The position numbers were made by a program, and so were the translations under genes. DNA of 64,000 nucleotides from Thysanoteuthis rhombus (lineage: Eukaryota; Mollusca; Cephalopoda; Oegopsida; Thysanoteuthidae). The stretch is taken from contig OY735206.1 of the NCBI GenBank assembly GCA_963457665.1, positions 21,158,008-21,222,007 on the forward strand, given 5' to 3'. The notes below the pieces were generated by a model. The model worked only from the letters and a program-made list of their open reading frames with translations, was not told the DNA's origin and made no database searches. How positions within the stretch are numbered: the stretch's first letter is position 1; the number at the start of each line of letters is the position of its first letter. Shown here one piece after another: positions 32,213 through 44,540 of the stretch.

Positions 32213-33480
32213 CAAACAAAAATAAAAAATAAAAAGCGAATTCATGCAGTGTTAAAGTGGACCCTGACTTTCTACCCATCTCTGCAACACCAAATTTTCA
32301 AGATAAATATCTCCTGAAGTAGACCTGACTTTCCAGCATTTAATAAGAAAAATATCATTAGATATCAGATTTTTTGCTTCAATTTAAAAAATACATTTCC
32401 TATCTAAAGGTCCAGTAAACAGAATTGCTATTTTAGACATATTTTCACACGAGATTTCCATGGGTCCAGCTAGTTTATATAAACCGAACATGCCAGGCCT
32501 GATGCACAGATTACATTTAAAGTTATAATAAATCACTTGAACTATATGCACACGTTAAATGTTATGTACTGAATAATATATAAGGTACAATGTCACCATC
32601 AGAGACTTATTTTGAGTGAAAAAAAACCCAAAAAGAAACATAAATCATTTCAGGTGTGTGTTCATAGGAGAAAATCACTTTGAAAAAATAAAATGAAAAG
32701 TTTTGTTTCAAGTGAGTTAAAAAGATTCAGTGAGCATTGAACTTGAATGATTGTAACAAAATACCAAATTGAAAAATGAGAATCTTCAAAAAATTATTCA
32801 TGCTTTTAGAGATCACATTGCAGTTAGAGGAATTCCCAGAGTGGTGATAGAATTTATAATACTACAATAATTAAAAAAAATATAACCCCCCCCCCCAAAG
32901 TGACAACTTCTTCAAACTCTGTGAAAGTGAACGTTTGAAGCACAACCAGTGTTTCTAACATAAATCTCCAGGTCTCCAATAGGCAATGGACAGCAGAGAT
33001 TGGGGGGAAAACATTGAAAAAAAGAAGTAAATTCTAGTCAAGGGTACTTGAAAAATGTATGACAGGCGCCACCCAACACTATAACCAAAGAAACATTACA
33101 ACAGAGTGGCAAAAGAATTCAAAAAATAGCCACTTTGAAGATAGATAACAATTTTGGAACTAGATTTATAATTTGGTGTTCCCCTACCAGCCATGAACCA
33201 CACTATAATGAACAGCTAAATAATGGGGGAGGCCTGTAGCAAACAAGAGAAATGGAAGTACAGGTGACCTGACCACATGGAGTTAGACAAAACAACAAGA
33301 CTGAATTTCCATATGTAAATATATTTTATATTTATAAACGCTGAAAACATACGTTCCTCATAAAATCACTAAATTAAGCACTAGAAAAATTCTACTGGAT
33401 AATCACTGAAGAATTTCAAGTTGTATTGTTGCAAAGCAGCAAAAAGCAATAAGAAATGTCATCAAAATAAAAAGCCTTAG
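32213..33480. other. Unassigned AT-rich stretch
   Basis: A C10 run at about 32,885-32,895 and several A runs; no recognised gene or element. Confidence 0.45.
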
Positions 33481-33489
33481 ACACTCATC

Positions 33490-33645
33490 AATCAGTTTTG
33501 AAAGCTGATTGTTGGATGTAGGCCTTCTCCAAGGTCTGTCTATCTTTTTGATTTCAGAGGGTCACAAAGCCAAAACAAGGTGAGTCACGATGTTCTTGGG
33601 TTGTCTGATATTCTCACAACATTCTCATTTCAGTTTGCTAATGGT
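33490..33645 (+). repeat. Dispersed repeat family K, copy 1
   Basis: 'ttgttggatgtaggccttct', 'ccaaggtctg', 'aggtgagtcacgatgttctt' and 'tctgatattctcacaac' align with 37,440-37,655. Confidence 0.55.
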
Positions 33646-33813
33646 TTCTAGGATATCTCTGATACATATTTCTCATATGTTATGCTCTTTTGTGATCTTT
33701 CTATCTGATGCTTTGCAAGAATTTTTTCTTTTTCATTGGGGGTTGGCAAATCTTTCAAGGAAGTGGACAAGATAGGCAATGTTTTTGGGGGGCCAGGATA
33801 AACACAAAGTAAA

Positions 33814-33815
<2 letters not shown>

Positions 33816-33852
<37 letters not shown>
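33816..33852. repeat. (AT)n microsatellite
   Basis: About 36 bp of AT dinucleotides. Confidence 0.95.
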
Positions 33853-34666
33853 CACAATGTTTTTAATAATTTATCTTAGACCATATTAAATGATATTTTC
33901 CATTATCAATAAACAAACTCCAATGTAGTCCTAGGGCTAACACTCATATTTTCGAAATTGAGTACCAACCAAAGTGGCCAAACAATTCTTTGCATGTCAC
34001 TAGATTATATTCTGGCATGATAACCCATCCCCTCTTGTAGCCTAATGATAATAATCACAGTTAAGAAATCAATCCCCAAATAAAAGAAGGAAGTGCTCCA
34101 AGAGCAGATATTTCTGCCAACCGAAGTAATTTGCATGAATCCTCTCCAACAAAATATAAACTAGAGACATGAAGGAAAACAAAAATATAAAAATTGTTTT
34201 GTCACTTTGAGTGGCATCAAAATCTGGTCAGGCCCCTGAACTAATATAATTGTTTTCACAGAAGGGTTAAAGATGAAGAATCAATGAGAATGATGAAATA
34301 GTATATCAAGAATTTTTCATGAATTTTCCTTCCAATATCAAATGTTACATCAATCACTAAAAACATTTTTTTTTCTTTCAATTTACAAAAAACATAATTG
34401 ATAACCTGCTTCCAATCACAATGGCTGGAGTTTTAGATTCATATTCAAATGTACAAGTTAGGGAATTTTTTCAGTGATTGATGTTGTGGTTGATCTTGAC
34501 AGACTAAGTTCATTGGAAATTTGATATACTATTGTGGTTTGATATTTTCTTTCTCTTTTAACAAATACATAATATCATCTGAAAGCAAAATTGAAAAAAA
34601 ACACTGCCAATCTGACCCACTTCCAAAAAAATTTGTTGATCCCTGATATATGACATAAAACAGTGA

Positions 34667-34850
34667 AGCATGTACTGGATAAAAATCATGCTGAATATCT
34701 CATGGAAAGATCACAAAACAGAACAATGTATTAGAGAAAACAGGAGGCAGAGATATCTTAGAGGCTATTATCAAACTCAGATGGGAATTGGCAGGGCATA
34801 TTGCAAGAAAATCAGACAACTGCTGGACATTGCAACTCTAAGACACTCAG
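34667..34850 (+). pseudogene. Non-LTR retrotransposon C-terminal relic, frameshifted
   Basis: The frame from 34691 gives MLNISWKDHKTEQCIREN. After a frameshift near 34745-34750 the next frame gives 'RDILEAIIKLRWELAGHIAR' and 'KSDNCWTL' before a stop. The pattern ML-x-ISW-x-DHKT-x-x-x-IRE ... I-x-K-x-RWE-x-AGHIAR-x-x-DN-x-WT is the conserved C-terminal region after the reverse transcriptase in LINE-type elements of animals. The relic is of a different family from the one at 24,981. No reverse transcriptase is present upstream, so it is 5'-truncated and dead. Confidence 0.8.
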
Positions 34851-35517
34851 AAATATCTAAACAAAAAGTAGAGTAAGTAGTATGAAAACAAAAACATAAA
34901 TGAAGCCAAATAAAACTGAAATTATTTTGCTACGCAATGAGGCCCCGGCACACAAGAAGTTGATAGATAAAACCATCTTATTATGATTCAATGAATATCT
35001 GTCTGTTATCATTTAACTCAAAGATGGCAATACCTATATCTACAGAATTTTCTCGGGTTACCAATAGGACCCCAAAGAATGTCTTAAGCATATTAGTTTT
35101 GGAAAATTCCAAAACCTGAAGAAAAGATTCAATTCAAAATTTGTATCTGTCAGGTTAGCTCGAACAAATCATCTTTTTTTTTTTTCAAACACACTCTGAA
35201 AAATCCTACCCATAGATTGGGTTCTCAGCCAATAATAATAACCCAATATGTGCATGAATCTGTGTTCGAGACAATCAAACTATGCTTTATATTTAACTTA
35301 CAGCAATGCTGACAGAATACCAGAATACATTTTTAAAACAATTGAAAGTGTAATCATTTCATTCATTGTTATAGACTCACCCAAGCCAAAATTCATCATC
35401 ATCAAACACTGGACACCACATCTTGCCAGGGTTAGAAATAATGACAAGTTCGTATCATTCACAGCGAATCAAAAATGTGATCAAGCTCAACCCATCAACT
35501 GAAGGTAACAGGAATTT

Positions 35518-35685
35518 TCAGTCATTGTGATTCAATGGCTAACTAAAAGTTTGTTTCATTGTGATTGATGGCAACTCAGTCTTATCTGTGAGTCAGGGAT
35601 TTTATCTAGCAATGGACAAGAGCTTTCATCTTACAATGGATAACATTTACACAAGACACCTTCTGCAATTAATGGATCAAAAAAG
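35518..35685 (-). repeat. Dispersed repeat family A, copy 3
   Basis: Reversed family A: 'ttgtgattgatggcaactca', 'gagtcagggattttatctag', 'caatggacaagagctttcat' and 'cttacaatggataac'. Confidence 0.8.
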
Positions 35686-35856
35686 AAAAATATCAACCAT
35701 GGAAAATAGATGAAGTTAAATGTAAGAAAATATATACAAGTTATTGTTTTTGAAAGTTGTGTTATTTATAAAGGGAAGAATGTTCAATATCAGAGATGGT
35801 GTAAATACATCAACATGTTCATGTTAACAGTTTCATACTGCTTTTCTCTGTGTGTG

Positions 35857-35870
35857 TGTCTCTCTCTCTC

Positions 35871-35906
<36 letters not shown>
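35857..35906. repeat. (TC)n/(TA)n compound microsatellite
   Basis: 'tgtgtgtgtctctctctctc' followed by about 30 bp of TA. The short frames over it are repeat translation. Confidence 0.95.
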
Positions 35907-35907
<1 letters not shown>

Positions 35908-36571
35908 AACTATTAAATGCCTTAAAGGTTTTTTGTTTTTTTCCCAAAAGAAAAGAGTACAAGATCTCCTTTTCTCAGATGCATTAGTCATTTTTGAAAG
36001 AAGATGTTTTCCTTCATTTCTATTTATTAGCCTAGGAAAGGAATAAAAAGGCAAGTAAAGCGAAGATTTAAAATCAATATTGCCATGTTCATCTCACACC
36101 CACCAACCCACAACCTAGTTTCAAGCCGATATAAAAATGTCATTCGACTTTTATGCAGTAGCGAAAAATATTGAACATTTTTGTGTCAGAAGGTATCAGA
36201 AAAAATGAAATAAAATCAAATTGTCAAAAAAATACTGTGAAATCAAGAAAATTGAATCTCTGATCAGATACTGGACAGAAAGCTTAAAAGAAATTTAGAA
36301 AAAAGATATTTCCACACCAACAGAATCGTATAAAACTAGGCTGCATTCTTTTCAAAAATGGATGGGCTGAGAGCAGTTGCTCATCAGGTAAAGATATCAA
36401 ATCAATTTGGAAAAGGCAAGATTTTTCAACAGAATTTTATATCTGATGGCAAGAGTTATTTCCCCAAAATATAAAATCTACATCATGAAAAATGTTGCAG
36501 AGAGTATGCTGTGGAATTTCTCATCGTTATCTACTTGGAATAAACATGGATAAGCCAGTTAATCCCCATTG

Positions 36572-36760
36572 AGAAATTTCCAGATATATTTGAATTTCTC
36601 AGAGATGATTTTGAAGAAAAAAGAAGATACTACTGAACTCGTTCAAGTGGAAGAGACCATTGTTTCAAATGATAGGAGAGATTTTTATCAGCAAAATTGG
36701 TACCTTCAAGTGGAAGGCTCCATTGTTACGGACAGAGAAATAGAGGAAAAAAATCATAGT
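36572..36760 (+). repeat. Dispersed repeat family H, copy 2
   Basis: 'aaatttccagatatatttga', 'gagagatttttatcagcaaa', 'ttggtaccttcaagtggaag' and 'ctccattgtta' define the longest copy. The 85-codon frame over it is not conserved in the other copies, so it is not called as coding. Confidence 0.65.
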
Positions 36761-37439
36761 TTAATATACGAATTCAGTATTCTAATCAAACATAGAAAGT
36801 ATTTTTTTTCTATTTGCTTTTTTTAATGAACTGTTTTGATTGATACTATCTCTGTCCCATAACAGTTGTTACATTCGCAAGTATAAATGTGTATATACAT
36901 GTAACAATTAATATAGAATGTAGGTAGTACTATTCTTTCATTACAGAGAATTGCTAATCAGTGGGTTCACTATAAATTCAGTCTCTGGGTTCTCATTCTG
37001 TTTCTATAGAAGTTTGATTTATGCTGACTAACAATGAAGGTCATGTAAGCATTAACTCTACCAAGTGACCTCCTAAAAACTCTGAAGATTTAGTGATCTA
37101 CAGTCACTAAAACATAAGAAATCACTTTTGCTTTGCTAAAATCTCGGCGATTCCATTACTTAATAAAGCATTTATCGTTGAGTTAACTATCAGTTTGAGT
37201 AATATTTTAGTGACTGTAGTCTACCAATTCCTCAGGGTTTTTTTGAGGGGGGAAGGGGGGTATTCCGTTTGTTAATCCATTAAACTCCTTCAACCCCATT
37301 TGAAAAACAAAGAAATAGTGAACTGTTACCAGGATGATTTTGGCAATGGCCACTGGTTTTGCTTGCTATTTAATCATTTTCAGAATAATAGAAAATCTGT
37401 ACATGAAAATTCTAAATTATTCCAGCAATTCAGTTTAAA

Positions 37440-38115
37440 AATCAGCCTTTTAGCATCTGTCATCAGATGTAGACATTATCCAAGATTAACCAGACCTTTA
37501 GATCACTGGCCATGTGGGGCCAGTACTTTCTGAAGTTGCGTAGTTTGCTATGCCATTTTATATTTTGCTGGCCATACTTTTGCATATGATCTCTGGTGAC
37601 CCATGTTGTGAGTCGTGATGTCCACCAGTTGTCCAAGATTCTTGCAACAAGGCTTGCCTATGGTTTAAAAATATGACCTCTAGAAAAATGTTTAATCCAA
37701 AATAAGCACATAACAAATTTAAATCCTCTTCATATTACTTGGACGATTTGTTCATATAGTCTTGAAAGATCAGTTCACGTGGATGTATGTTTAAAATCTT
37801 GATAGACAATGGAACGACACTGAAGTGACCCCTCTAGGTTAAAGTCTTAGAGAAGCATACAGAGATCATGGGATGCCCAGTCAATTGAGTCCTGCTCTCA
37901 GTCTACCAGATGTTGTCCAAAGAAAAGCAGAGCATGATACATTCGGCATAGGCTTGGCTGTAGGAGTTGCCAGAAATACATCAAAATTGGCACCCAAACA
38001 CCTTGAGATGGCCCAACTCCCTGGTTTTTGATCAGAGTTGTCATTCTCCTAGACTGGTTGCCTTCCCAATGCTAGAGAACCCAATCAGTCCTGTTATTTT
38101 ATACCTTGCTGGGGA
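37440..38115 (+). repeat. G+C-richer dispersed repeat, including family K copy 2
   Basis: 37,455-37,655 aligns with 33,490-33,645 ('cagatgtagacattatccaa', 'gtgagtcgtgatgtccacca', 'gattcttgcaac') but has a ~60-80 bp extra block. The following piece to ~38,115 ('ggcccaactccctggttttt', 'cctagactggttgccttccc') has the same G+C-richer texture and may belong to the same element. Class unknown. Confidence 0.5.
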
Positions 38116-38210
38116 AATCCTGAATAACCCAATATAAATTCTATAATAATTATATATCATAACTCAATAACTGCCAGCTGACATATTCAAAAAGTGGTTG
38201 TAACTTCGAT

Positions 38211-38400
38211 TATACAGGGTGGCGCTAAATAAGCTGAATAGTTTGTTGTCTCTAAACAATGGGCCCTTCCACTTGGAGTTACAAACAGAGTAACATAGAA
38301 ACAAGCAGAAAAAGTTGTCCATGAATTTTGGCAGAAGAGTCTATACTGTGACATGGAGATTTCCATTATTTGCATTCGAGCCATAGAATTACAGTGACTG
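38211..38400. mobile_element. Possible mariner-like element fragment
   Basis: 'tatacagggtggcgctaaat' resembles the 'TA-TACAGGGTGG' starts of some mariner-superfamily elements of invertebrates. The 190 bp that follow are G+C-richer than their surroundings, but no transposase motif or second end can be shown. Confidence 0.3.
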
Positions 38401-38996
38401 AAATTTCAGCCATTTGCTAATGGGTTTATGAACAATCTTGTTCACGAGTTAAATTGCCCTTCAAATTGGTAGAATTAACCTTATCTTCACCAGAAAATGT
38501 TTCAGTGCAAATTGAAATTACTTGATCCAAATTAATGCAAGTCTACTTAAGAATCCACAAATTCATATAACAAATTACTCTAAAGCAGGACATTCTCAAA
38601 CTTTTTCTTTTTTTCAACATACTCATTTATACATAGACCAGGAAAATCCATCTAAACCACATGCAATGATTAAAATAACTTGTCTAACAAAAGTTCAGAC
38701 GAGAACAAAGAGTAATTCCCTTGTATAACATTGGTAATGCCAAAAAAATTTGTCTTCTTATCTATTCAGCTAATATATCTTGGTAGAGTTGTAATTCTTG
38801 GTAGGGTTGTAACATGGCAAAGGAACATATCATTGGGTGATTAAATAAAGGTTTCTTGCTGACTTTATATTTCGTGATTTGAACAAATACACTTTGCAGC
38901 TGATAAATAATTGCCATTCAGATAAGGCCAACCCAGCCCAGGAATATGAACTGCAGGTTTTAGGAGCAATCTTACCTTTTAGCATTCTATATGTTA

Positions 38997-39180
38997 ACCC
39001 ATTAACTGCGGTAGGTGGCAAACAGTAATAGTTATCCATTGAAAGATAAAAGCCGTTATCCATTGCAAGGTTATCCGTTGCTAAATAAAAGCCCTGACTG
39101 ACAGGATTGAGTTGCCATCAATCGCAATAAAACGGAAATTTTATTGAGTTAGCCATAGAACTGCAATGATTGAAATTTCC
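38997..39180 (+). repeat. Dispersed repeat family A, copy 4
   Basis: 'cccattaactgcggtaggtg', 'tagttatccattgaaagata', a duplicated 'gttatccNttgc' block, 'ttgagttgccatcaatcgca' and 'ttttattgagttagccatag'. Family B lies 415 bp downstream in the same orientation. Confidence 0.85.
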
Positions 39181-39594
39181 ATCATAAGTGCATGTGTATA
39201 TTCTCATAAACATGGCACATTATCTGAAGTGTATATACAGATATTTCTGAGACTGTCAATGAGGCTGTCTTTTATCAATATCTAATTCAGACATTTAACA
39301 TTACTAAATTACAAAAATATTTGAAAAAGTATACTGAACGAGGGTAGCGCTAAGCTGGGTTGTACTGTAGTTTCAAAACCAACAATATCCAAATGATGTT
39401 TTAAAAACTGTCAACCAAAACTTTGAAGATGCTGATTTTTAAGTCAATCTGGTACGTTGGCAGACTAAGTATCACACTTACAGGCTGGGTCAATGGGGTT
39501 AGTGGAGAGGGCTGAAATCTTAGACATCCACTCATTATTAAATCTAGAAATGTACATGTTATTTTGAGAATTCCTCACCTAAAAAGGTTGAGGA

Positions 39595-39832
39595 GGGGTC
39601 CAAATTACAATGTGAGTTTATGCTAAATTGGTCTCTTACTTTGTGTCCTATAGCATTCACATCTTTTTTCTAACTGGACTTATTTTAGTGATCACTGCCC
39701 AACAAAAGGAAAGACCAGTAACTTATCCATTGATCACTCAATTTTTCCAATTTTCTAACTGATCACACCCAACACAGCAGCACAGACATTGGTCTGATGA
39801 TGGTTTCTATTGAGCGACCAACCAGACCTGTT
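39595..39832 (+). repeat. Dispersed repeat family B, copy 5
   Basis: 'atgtgagtttatgctaaatt', 'gatcactgcccaacaaaagg', 'cccaacacagcagcacagac' and 'tctattgagcgaccaaccag' match the family. Confidence 0.85.
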
Positions 39833-40059
39833 TTTCTCTTTATTTACTCAATTTGAGTGAGTGTAAACATATTGTGAGTGTGTGAATAGTGATGAATGCC
39901 TTGAGGCCCAGCAGGAAAGCAACTAGCTGGAGGCATTCTCTAATTAGCAGTGTTATAGCCAAGACAACGGCAGCTAAATTACAAAGTATCTTTTTTCTAC
40001 TGGAGTCAGTCTCCTCACAAGAGTGCTGGCTATATTAGGGCAGGGATCGAGCAGTTCAC

Positions 40060-40095
40060 CCGAGCAGAGAGAATTGGGTAATCAGCCGTAGACAC
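40060..40095 (-). CDS. Candidate 36-nt exon (weak)
   Basis: On the minus strand 'gcattgtctttcag' ends just before 40095 and 'cgggtgaac' gives a donor after 40060. The 36 nt between translate as VSTADYPILSAR, exactly 12 codons. The pyrimidine tract is short, and the open frame runs only ten more codons if the donor is not used. It lies in a small G+C-richer patch (39,890-40,115). It is recorded because two other candidate exons are on the same strand. Confidence 0.15.
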
Positions 40096-40814
40096 CTGAA
40101 AGACAATGCAGCCAGAAGTTCATTTCAAAAGTGAACAAACAAAAAAAAAATTAAATAAATATCTGAATGCTGTAAGTAAAAACAAACATCTACACTTTCA
40201 GGTAGACACACACAGCAAACCACTTTTTTCTTGTGTACACTAATGAGCTGTTAGAATAGACTGTTGATTATGAACTCATACAGGGGGTTTCTAAAAGGAT
40301 CCAACAGTCTTTTTGACAACTTGTATTCAAACTATTTTGAAACTAAGAACTATTTTTCAAAAACACGAATTACAAAAAGATGCTAATTACACATATTTCA
40401 ACTCAACAATAGATGCAAGTGATTTCCTTTAACCTGGATCCAGGTTGGTTTGAACTAGTTTTATAACATGGGAAAAGAACATAGCTGGATGCTTGAATGA
40501 CGTTAGCATATGATGCAATAATTCCAACTGCTAAATACTAATGTTTATGAGTACAGTGTTGCCATGAGACTAACTTTGTAGCATAGCATTTACATGCACA
40601 TCAATTCTACCCTCTCATTATGAAACGTATTCTTTACGGAATACCACATATGATAAAGTCTTTTTTTTCTGTTTTTCTGCCTTTAACAATAATATTTGAC
40701 TTAAAAGTAGCAATTTTGCTCAAAATATCTCCTACCCAACATTTGAAACAATGGACTCAACCACAAAAATGACTTCAGTATTTTTTTTTGTTTTGTTTTT
40801 TTTTTAGAAAAGAA

Positions 40815-40865
40815 ACATCTAATAGAAATTCAAATATATCTGAATTTTTTTCCACAGAGGTCAAC
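40815..40865 (-). repeat. Dispersed repeat family H, head fragment
   Basis: 'aaattcaaatatatctgaat' is the reverse complement of the family H start block. Confidence 0.4.
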
Positions 40866-40869
40866 TATC

Positions 40870-42160
40870 ATTAAACGAAATATTGTGATAAGTAAAACAA
40901 TGCCAGATAACAAGAATCAATTACATTGAGCCTATTCAATGCACAATGATTATACAATAAAAACCTTTTGAAGATACAAGACATAATTGAGAAGTTGAGT
41001 ACTGCAAAATTAAACCCCATGTTTTCATGTATTAATCCATACACATACAGGGCGAGACCCAGTGTTTTCACACGCTGGTCAACAGTAAATTCCAAGTAGA
41101 AACCAAATCCCAATTTCCAAATTAAGCTGAGCATGTTTTTAATCATTTATAGCATCTTTTGAACATTTTAAGCTTTTTTTTCAATCCAAATATGAAAATG
41201 AGGAGCTCCAAAAACATCCCAATCCTATGAAAATGCTGGAAAAATCCAACAGACACTCTGTTATAGCAATATTGCACCCCCCCCTGCCATATCTAAAGCA
41301 GACATCTGCAGATAGCAGCAATTTGTTCTTTAAATCTAATTCTTCTTTCATCAGCATTTGAGGTATATTGTACCAGGTATGAGACATGGGAGTTGATAAG
41401 CCTGGTGCTGGCTCATGCCATGGTGATAGGAGAGGAAGAGATGGATGCACATCCTTCCCAAGGGCATTAGAGCAAACTGTTTGAACTCAGTTCATTGATC
41501 CAATTTGCCATGACATTAGCTCCTTAGCTCTTTGCATATTCACACATAGGAGTAGTAGACAAAAATTATGTTAGTATCTCCAATACTCGGCATTTTTCAT
41601 TTTGACACAAGAAAGTGAATCTAGAATCTTCAACTCAATAGAAGATAAAAACTCCCAAGCATCTAACTTACTTCATTCAGGTTAAACCATTTTTCTATTT
41701 CCAAATTTTGAAAAAGTATTGATAAAAAAAATCTTCCTTCCACATATGATGAAATTGATATGAAAATCAAAGAGGATGATCACATAGCCACATACACATT
41801 GTCATGATGGAGCTAGACATTTTACCACATTTTATCGAGTAAAATTTCACCAGGCACATAATCATATACTAATAAAATGTGTTGGTTACCTCTTTCAGGC
41901 AGACCTTATTGGAGAGAATAAAACCAACGTCAACACGACTGATAAAAATATAAATGATTGCATTTCATGAATAACATTTTTCCACTGACATAACAGCCAC
42001 AGAATTTGGTTATTCAGTTCTTGTAATGATGCAATGCTATTTTAGAATAAGCCAAAAAGTTTCAAAACAAACAACAAATATTCCATACAAATTCAAACAT
42101 TTAACCAGCAATCAATAAGAAGCATGACAAGCAAAGATTTTTTTTTTCAATTGCCTTTAA
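40870..42160. other. Unassigned AT-rich stretch
   Basis: No element or gene is recognised. Minus-strand frames of 91 and 89 codons (40,871-41,146 and 41,181-41,450) carry no recognised domain; a C9 run sits at about 41,277-41,284. Confidence 0.45.
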
Positions 42161-42164
42161 TCAT

Positions 42165-42485
42165 GGTACCAGCAAAAAAGTTGCCCCCATTATAATGGGG
42201 ATCAATTTATTGCAATATAAGGCAGTTGATTCTTGGACGCCAACATTTACCAATATCGACCTATCAACAAGAAAACTGCAAATCAAAATAGAATTTCATG
42301 AAAGGACTTGATATGACAATTTGCAATCCATCAACAGAATTACATAATGTTCAACACTTTTGTAAATCAGTGGACTTGTTTTGACATTCATAGTTGACTT
42401 TCTATTATCCATGGTCAAGTTATAATGCGGTTGGCTTTCTTGGAATCCAATAGCCACAATATATAGAGAGACTTCTGTACCAGCA
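42165..42485. mobile_element. pogo/Tigger-like MITE
   Basis: The right end read on the minus strand is 'tacagaagtctctctatata' followed by 'ttggattccaagaaagccaa' and 'cgcattataacttgacc', the usual layout of a pogo/Tigger terminal repeat. The left side has a related inverted block ('caatataaggcagttgattc', 'cccccattataatgggg'). Boundaries on the left are approximate. Confidence 0.6.
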
Positions 42486-42604
42486 AAAACAAAAAAATTT
42501 GCTATAAAGTAGGAAATCAAATTGCATCTCAAATCTTGATCAGGAGAGTTTGGCTCGTGATCAGTTTATTTTTGACACCAATAAATATCTTGAATTTTTC
42601 AAGA

Positions 42605-42755
42605 CTAGCCATCACAGTACTTCATGCCTGAATTCAAATGTCCCAGGAGACTTTTCAAAGATAGATTTACGGGAGATATCCTAGCAGTCATGGAAACGTT
42701 GGGATATACGTCCCAGAAGTCTCAAAACAGACAGCAGGCTGAGCACTTTAGTAGG
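42605..42755 (+). repeat. Dispersed repeat family L, copy 1
   Basis: 'atgcctgaattcaaatgtcc', 'gggagatatcctagcagtca' and 'atatacgtcccagaagtctc' align in order with 43,885-44,015. Confidence 0.65.
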
Positions 42756-43502
42756 CTTTCTTATTTGTTCACCTGTGTTTTTGGTTAAATGCACCAAATG
42801 ATATCTCATTCTTTGGGCAAATATCACATTTTAACTAGAAGATTAAAAGAAGAACAAAAAGAAAAATATCATCTGGAAAACTAATGCACCTAACAGCACA
42901 TTTACTTCCTTGACTAAACTAGCCAAGTTATGGCTTCAGGAGAAGTAAAAAAAGCAGAGAGTGGTAGAACAAAGAGAGGTTTTAGGAACCTTGCATATCA
43001 CTTTCCTAAGCTGTATGTAAATGTGGCATTTCTGGGTTTGTTTGTTTTTTGGTGCCAAGATCAGTTACTAAAGTAATGAGTTAAATAACCAGTAGCTTTT
43101 CCAATATCTAGTGTCGTCAACCTATGAAGAGGATAGTAAAGTAGAAAAGCAGCTGTGCCAATGTCTCAGCAGAAGATCTTGAGCCTAATTCTGTGGCCCA
43201 CACAAAGCAATTATAGCAAGGCTCAAGTTACATATCATTACAAAGAAAACAACAGTTAAGAAGGAGGGGAAAAAAAACTTGGTCAAGTAATTACTGATCT
43301 CAGGTATGAAAATCTAATCAATGGATAGTTGGATGAGAAATAGGAAAGAAAGGGATGATCAACAACAGAAAATTATATTCATGACCAAGTTAAGAGTTTG
43401 ATTTCAACTCCTAATGTCAAATAATAAGAAATAAAGATGTTAAGAACAAGGGGAATAACTACCAATCAGAGAAAATAACAGCTAAGAGGAGGAAAAGGTT
43501 TA

Positions 43503-43690
43503 TGGCCAAATCTTGTGCGACATAATGATTCTCATACGATCACTGAGGTTAAGCAATGTCGAGCCTGATTATTACCTAGATAGGTGACAGTCTAGAAACA
43601 TCAGGCAACGTATGCAGCAACAAGATTGTTCTGCGTCTGTCAAAGCCTGTGGTTGGTTGAAAAATTAAGCTAGGTCCAGACTGTGTACCC
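43503..43690 (+). mobile_element. 5S rRNA-derived SINE, copy 4
   Basis: 'ggccaaatcttgtgcgacat' then 'cgatcactgaggttaagcaa', 'gtcgagcctgattattacct' and 'agataggtgacagtc' give the full 5S-like region (43503-43605). This copy keeps the A box best ('gaggttaagcaatgtcgag'). Confidence 0.85.
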
Positions 43691-43884
43691 AGCCCTTTCT
43701 CATGCAAACAAGTAATACTCAATGACAAAACATAATATTCGTGACCATCAAGGCGATAGTTTGACTTCAGCAATAAACTGCAGGAGAACTGGATATTTTT
43801 CAGTGACATCGTATTAATGAAATATCTCATCGAATGCTCCAAAAAATGATATTCTTGACCATTGAAACCCATTCAAGACTACCT

Positions 43885-44015
43885 TATTACAATGCTTACT
43901 GCCTGAATTGATATGTCCCAGTAAAATTCTAAAGGAGATTCAACAGGATATATTGCAGTAGCCATCAAAACCTTTGGCGATATATGTCCAAGGAATCTTG
44001 AAAGGGTCAAATTAG
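43885..44015 (+). repeat. Dispersed repeat family L, copy 2
   Basis: 'ctgcctgaattgatatgtcc', 'aggatatattgcagtagcca' and 'atatatgtccaaggaatctt' match copy 1, 1.28 kb upstream in the same orientation. Downstream are two short related pieces, 'atatcttgtcagctgctcca' (44,081) and 'atatcttgtcagtcactcca' (44,171). Confidence 0.65.
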
Positions 44016-44424
44016 CAGTATAATTCTAAATATCAACCACTTCAGTTGTGGATATTTTTGAGTCGTATCTTACAGGTAAAATATCTTGTCAGCTGCTCCA
44101 GTGCAATAATAGCTTTCACTGCATTCATCGCCATCTAAAAATTGTCTAGACAAAGATATTCCTCATAATATATCTTGTCAGTCACTCCAACGTAATAAAG
44201 AAAATTCAAACCACAAAGCAAAATCTTGAGTAGTTACTGCATGTAAAAATGAGAATATTCATATTGTATATATATATTACCTTTTTGTATTATTCCATTA
44301 AAAAGGAAAAGGTCACAAGGTGAAATGGCATATATTTTTGACAGTGAAAAAATTCCTAGCTTCACTTCTATTAGCAACCACTTCCAAAATAACGTAGCAA
44401 TGATAGGCTCCACAGGGTGCAGCA

Positions 44425-44540
44425 GTTAGGTCCAAGGGGCCCGACAGGATATTTGGAAATTTCAATAATTCAAGGCAATTGTAATTAAAAATGAACAAAA
44501 TTTTCCAAGATGGAATTATCCAAGTTTTGGAAATCAGTAA
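44425..44540. mobile_element. Possible pogo-like MITE end
   Basis: 'aggggcccgacaggatattt', 'ggaaatttcaataattcaag' and 'gatggaattatccaagtttt' have the texture of pogo-type ends. No paired end is shown. Confidence 0.3.

Noticed and set aside
33558-33579. A 22-nt plus-strand 'microexon' with an ideal acceptor (gatttcag) and donor (aaggtgagt)
   Set aside because: It lies inside repeat family K, and the counterpart at 37.6 kb keeps the donor-like 'gtgagtc' without the acceptor. The match is best explained by the repeat sequence.
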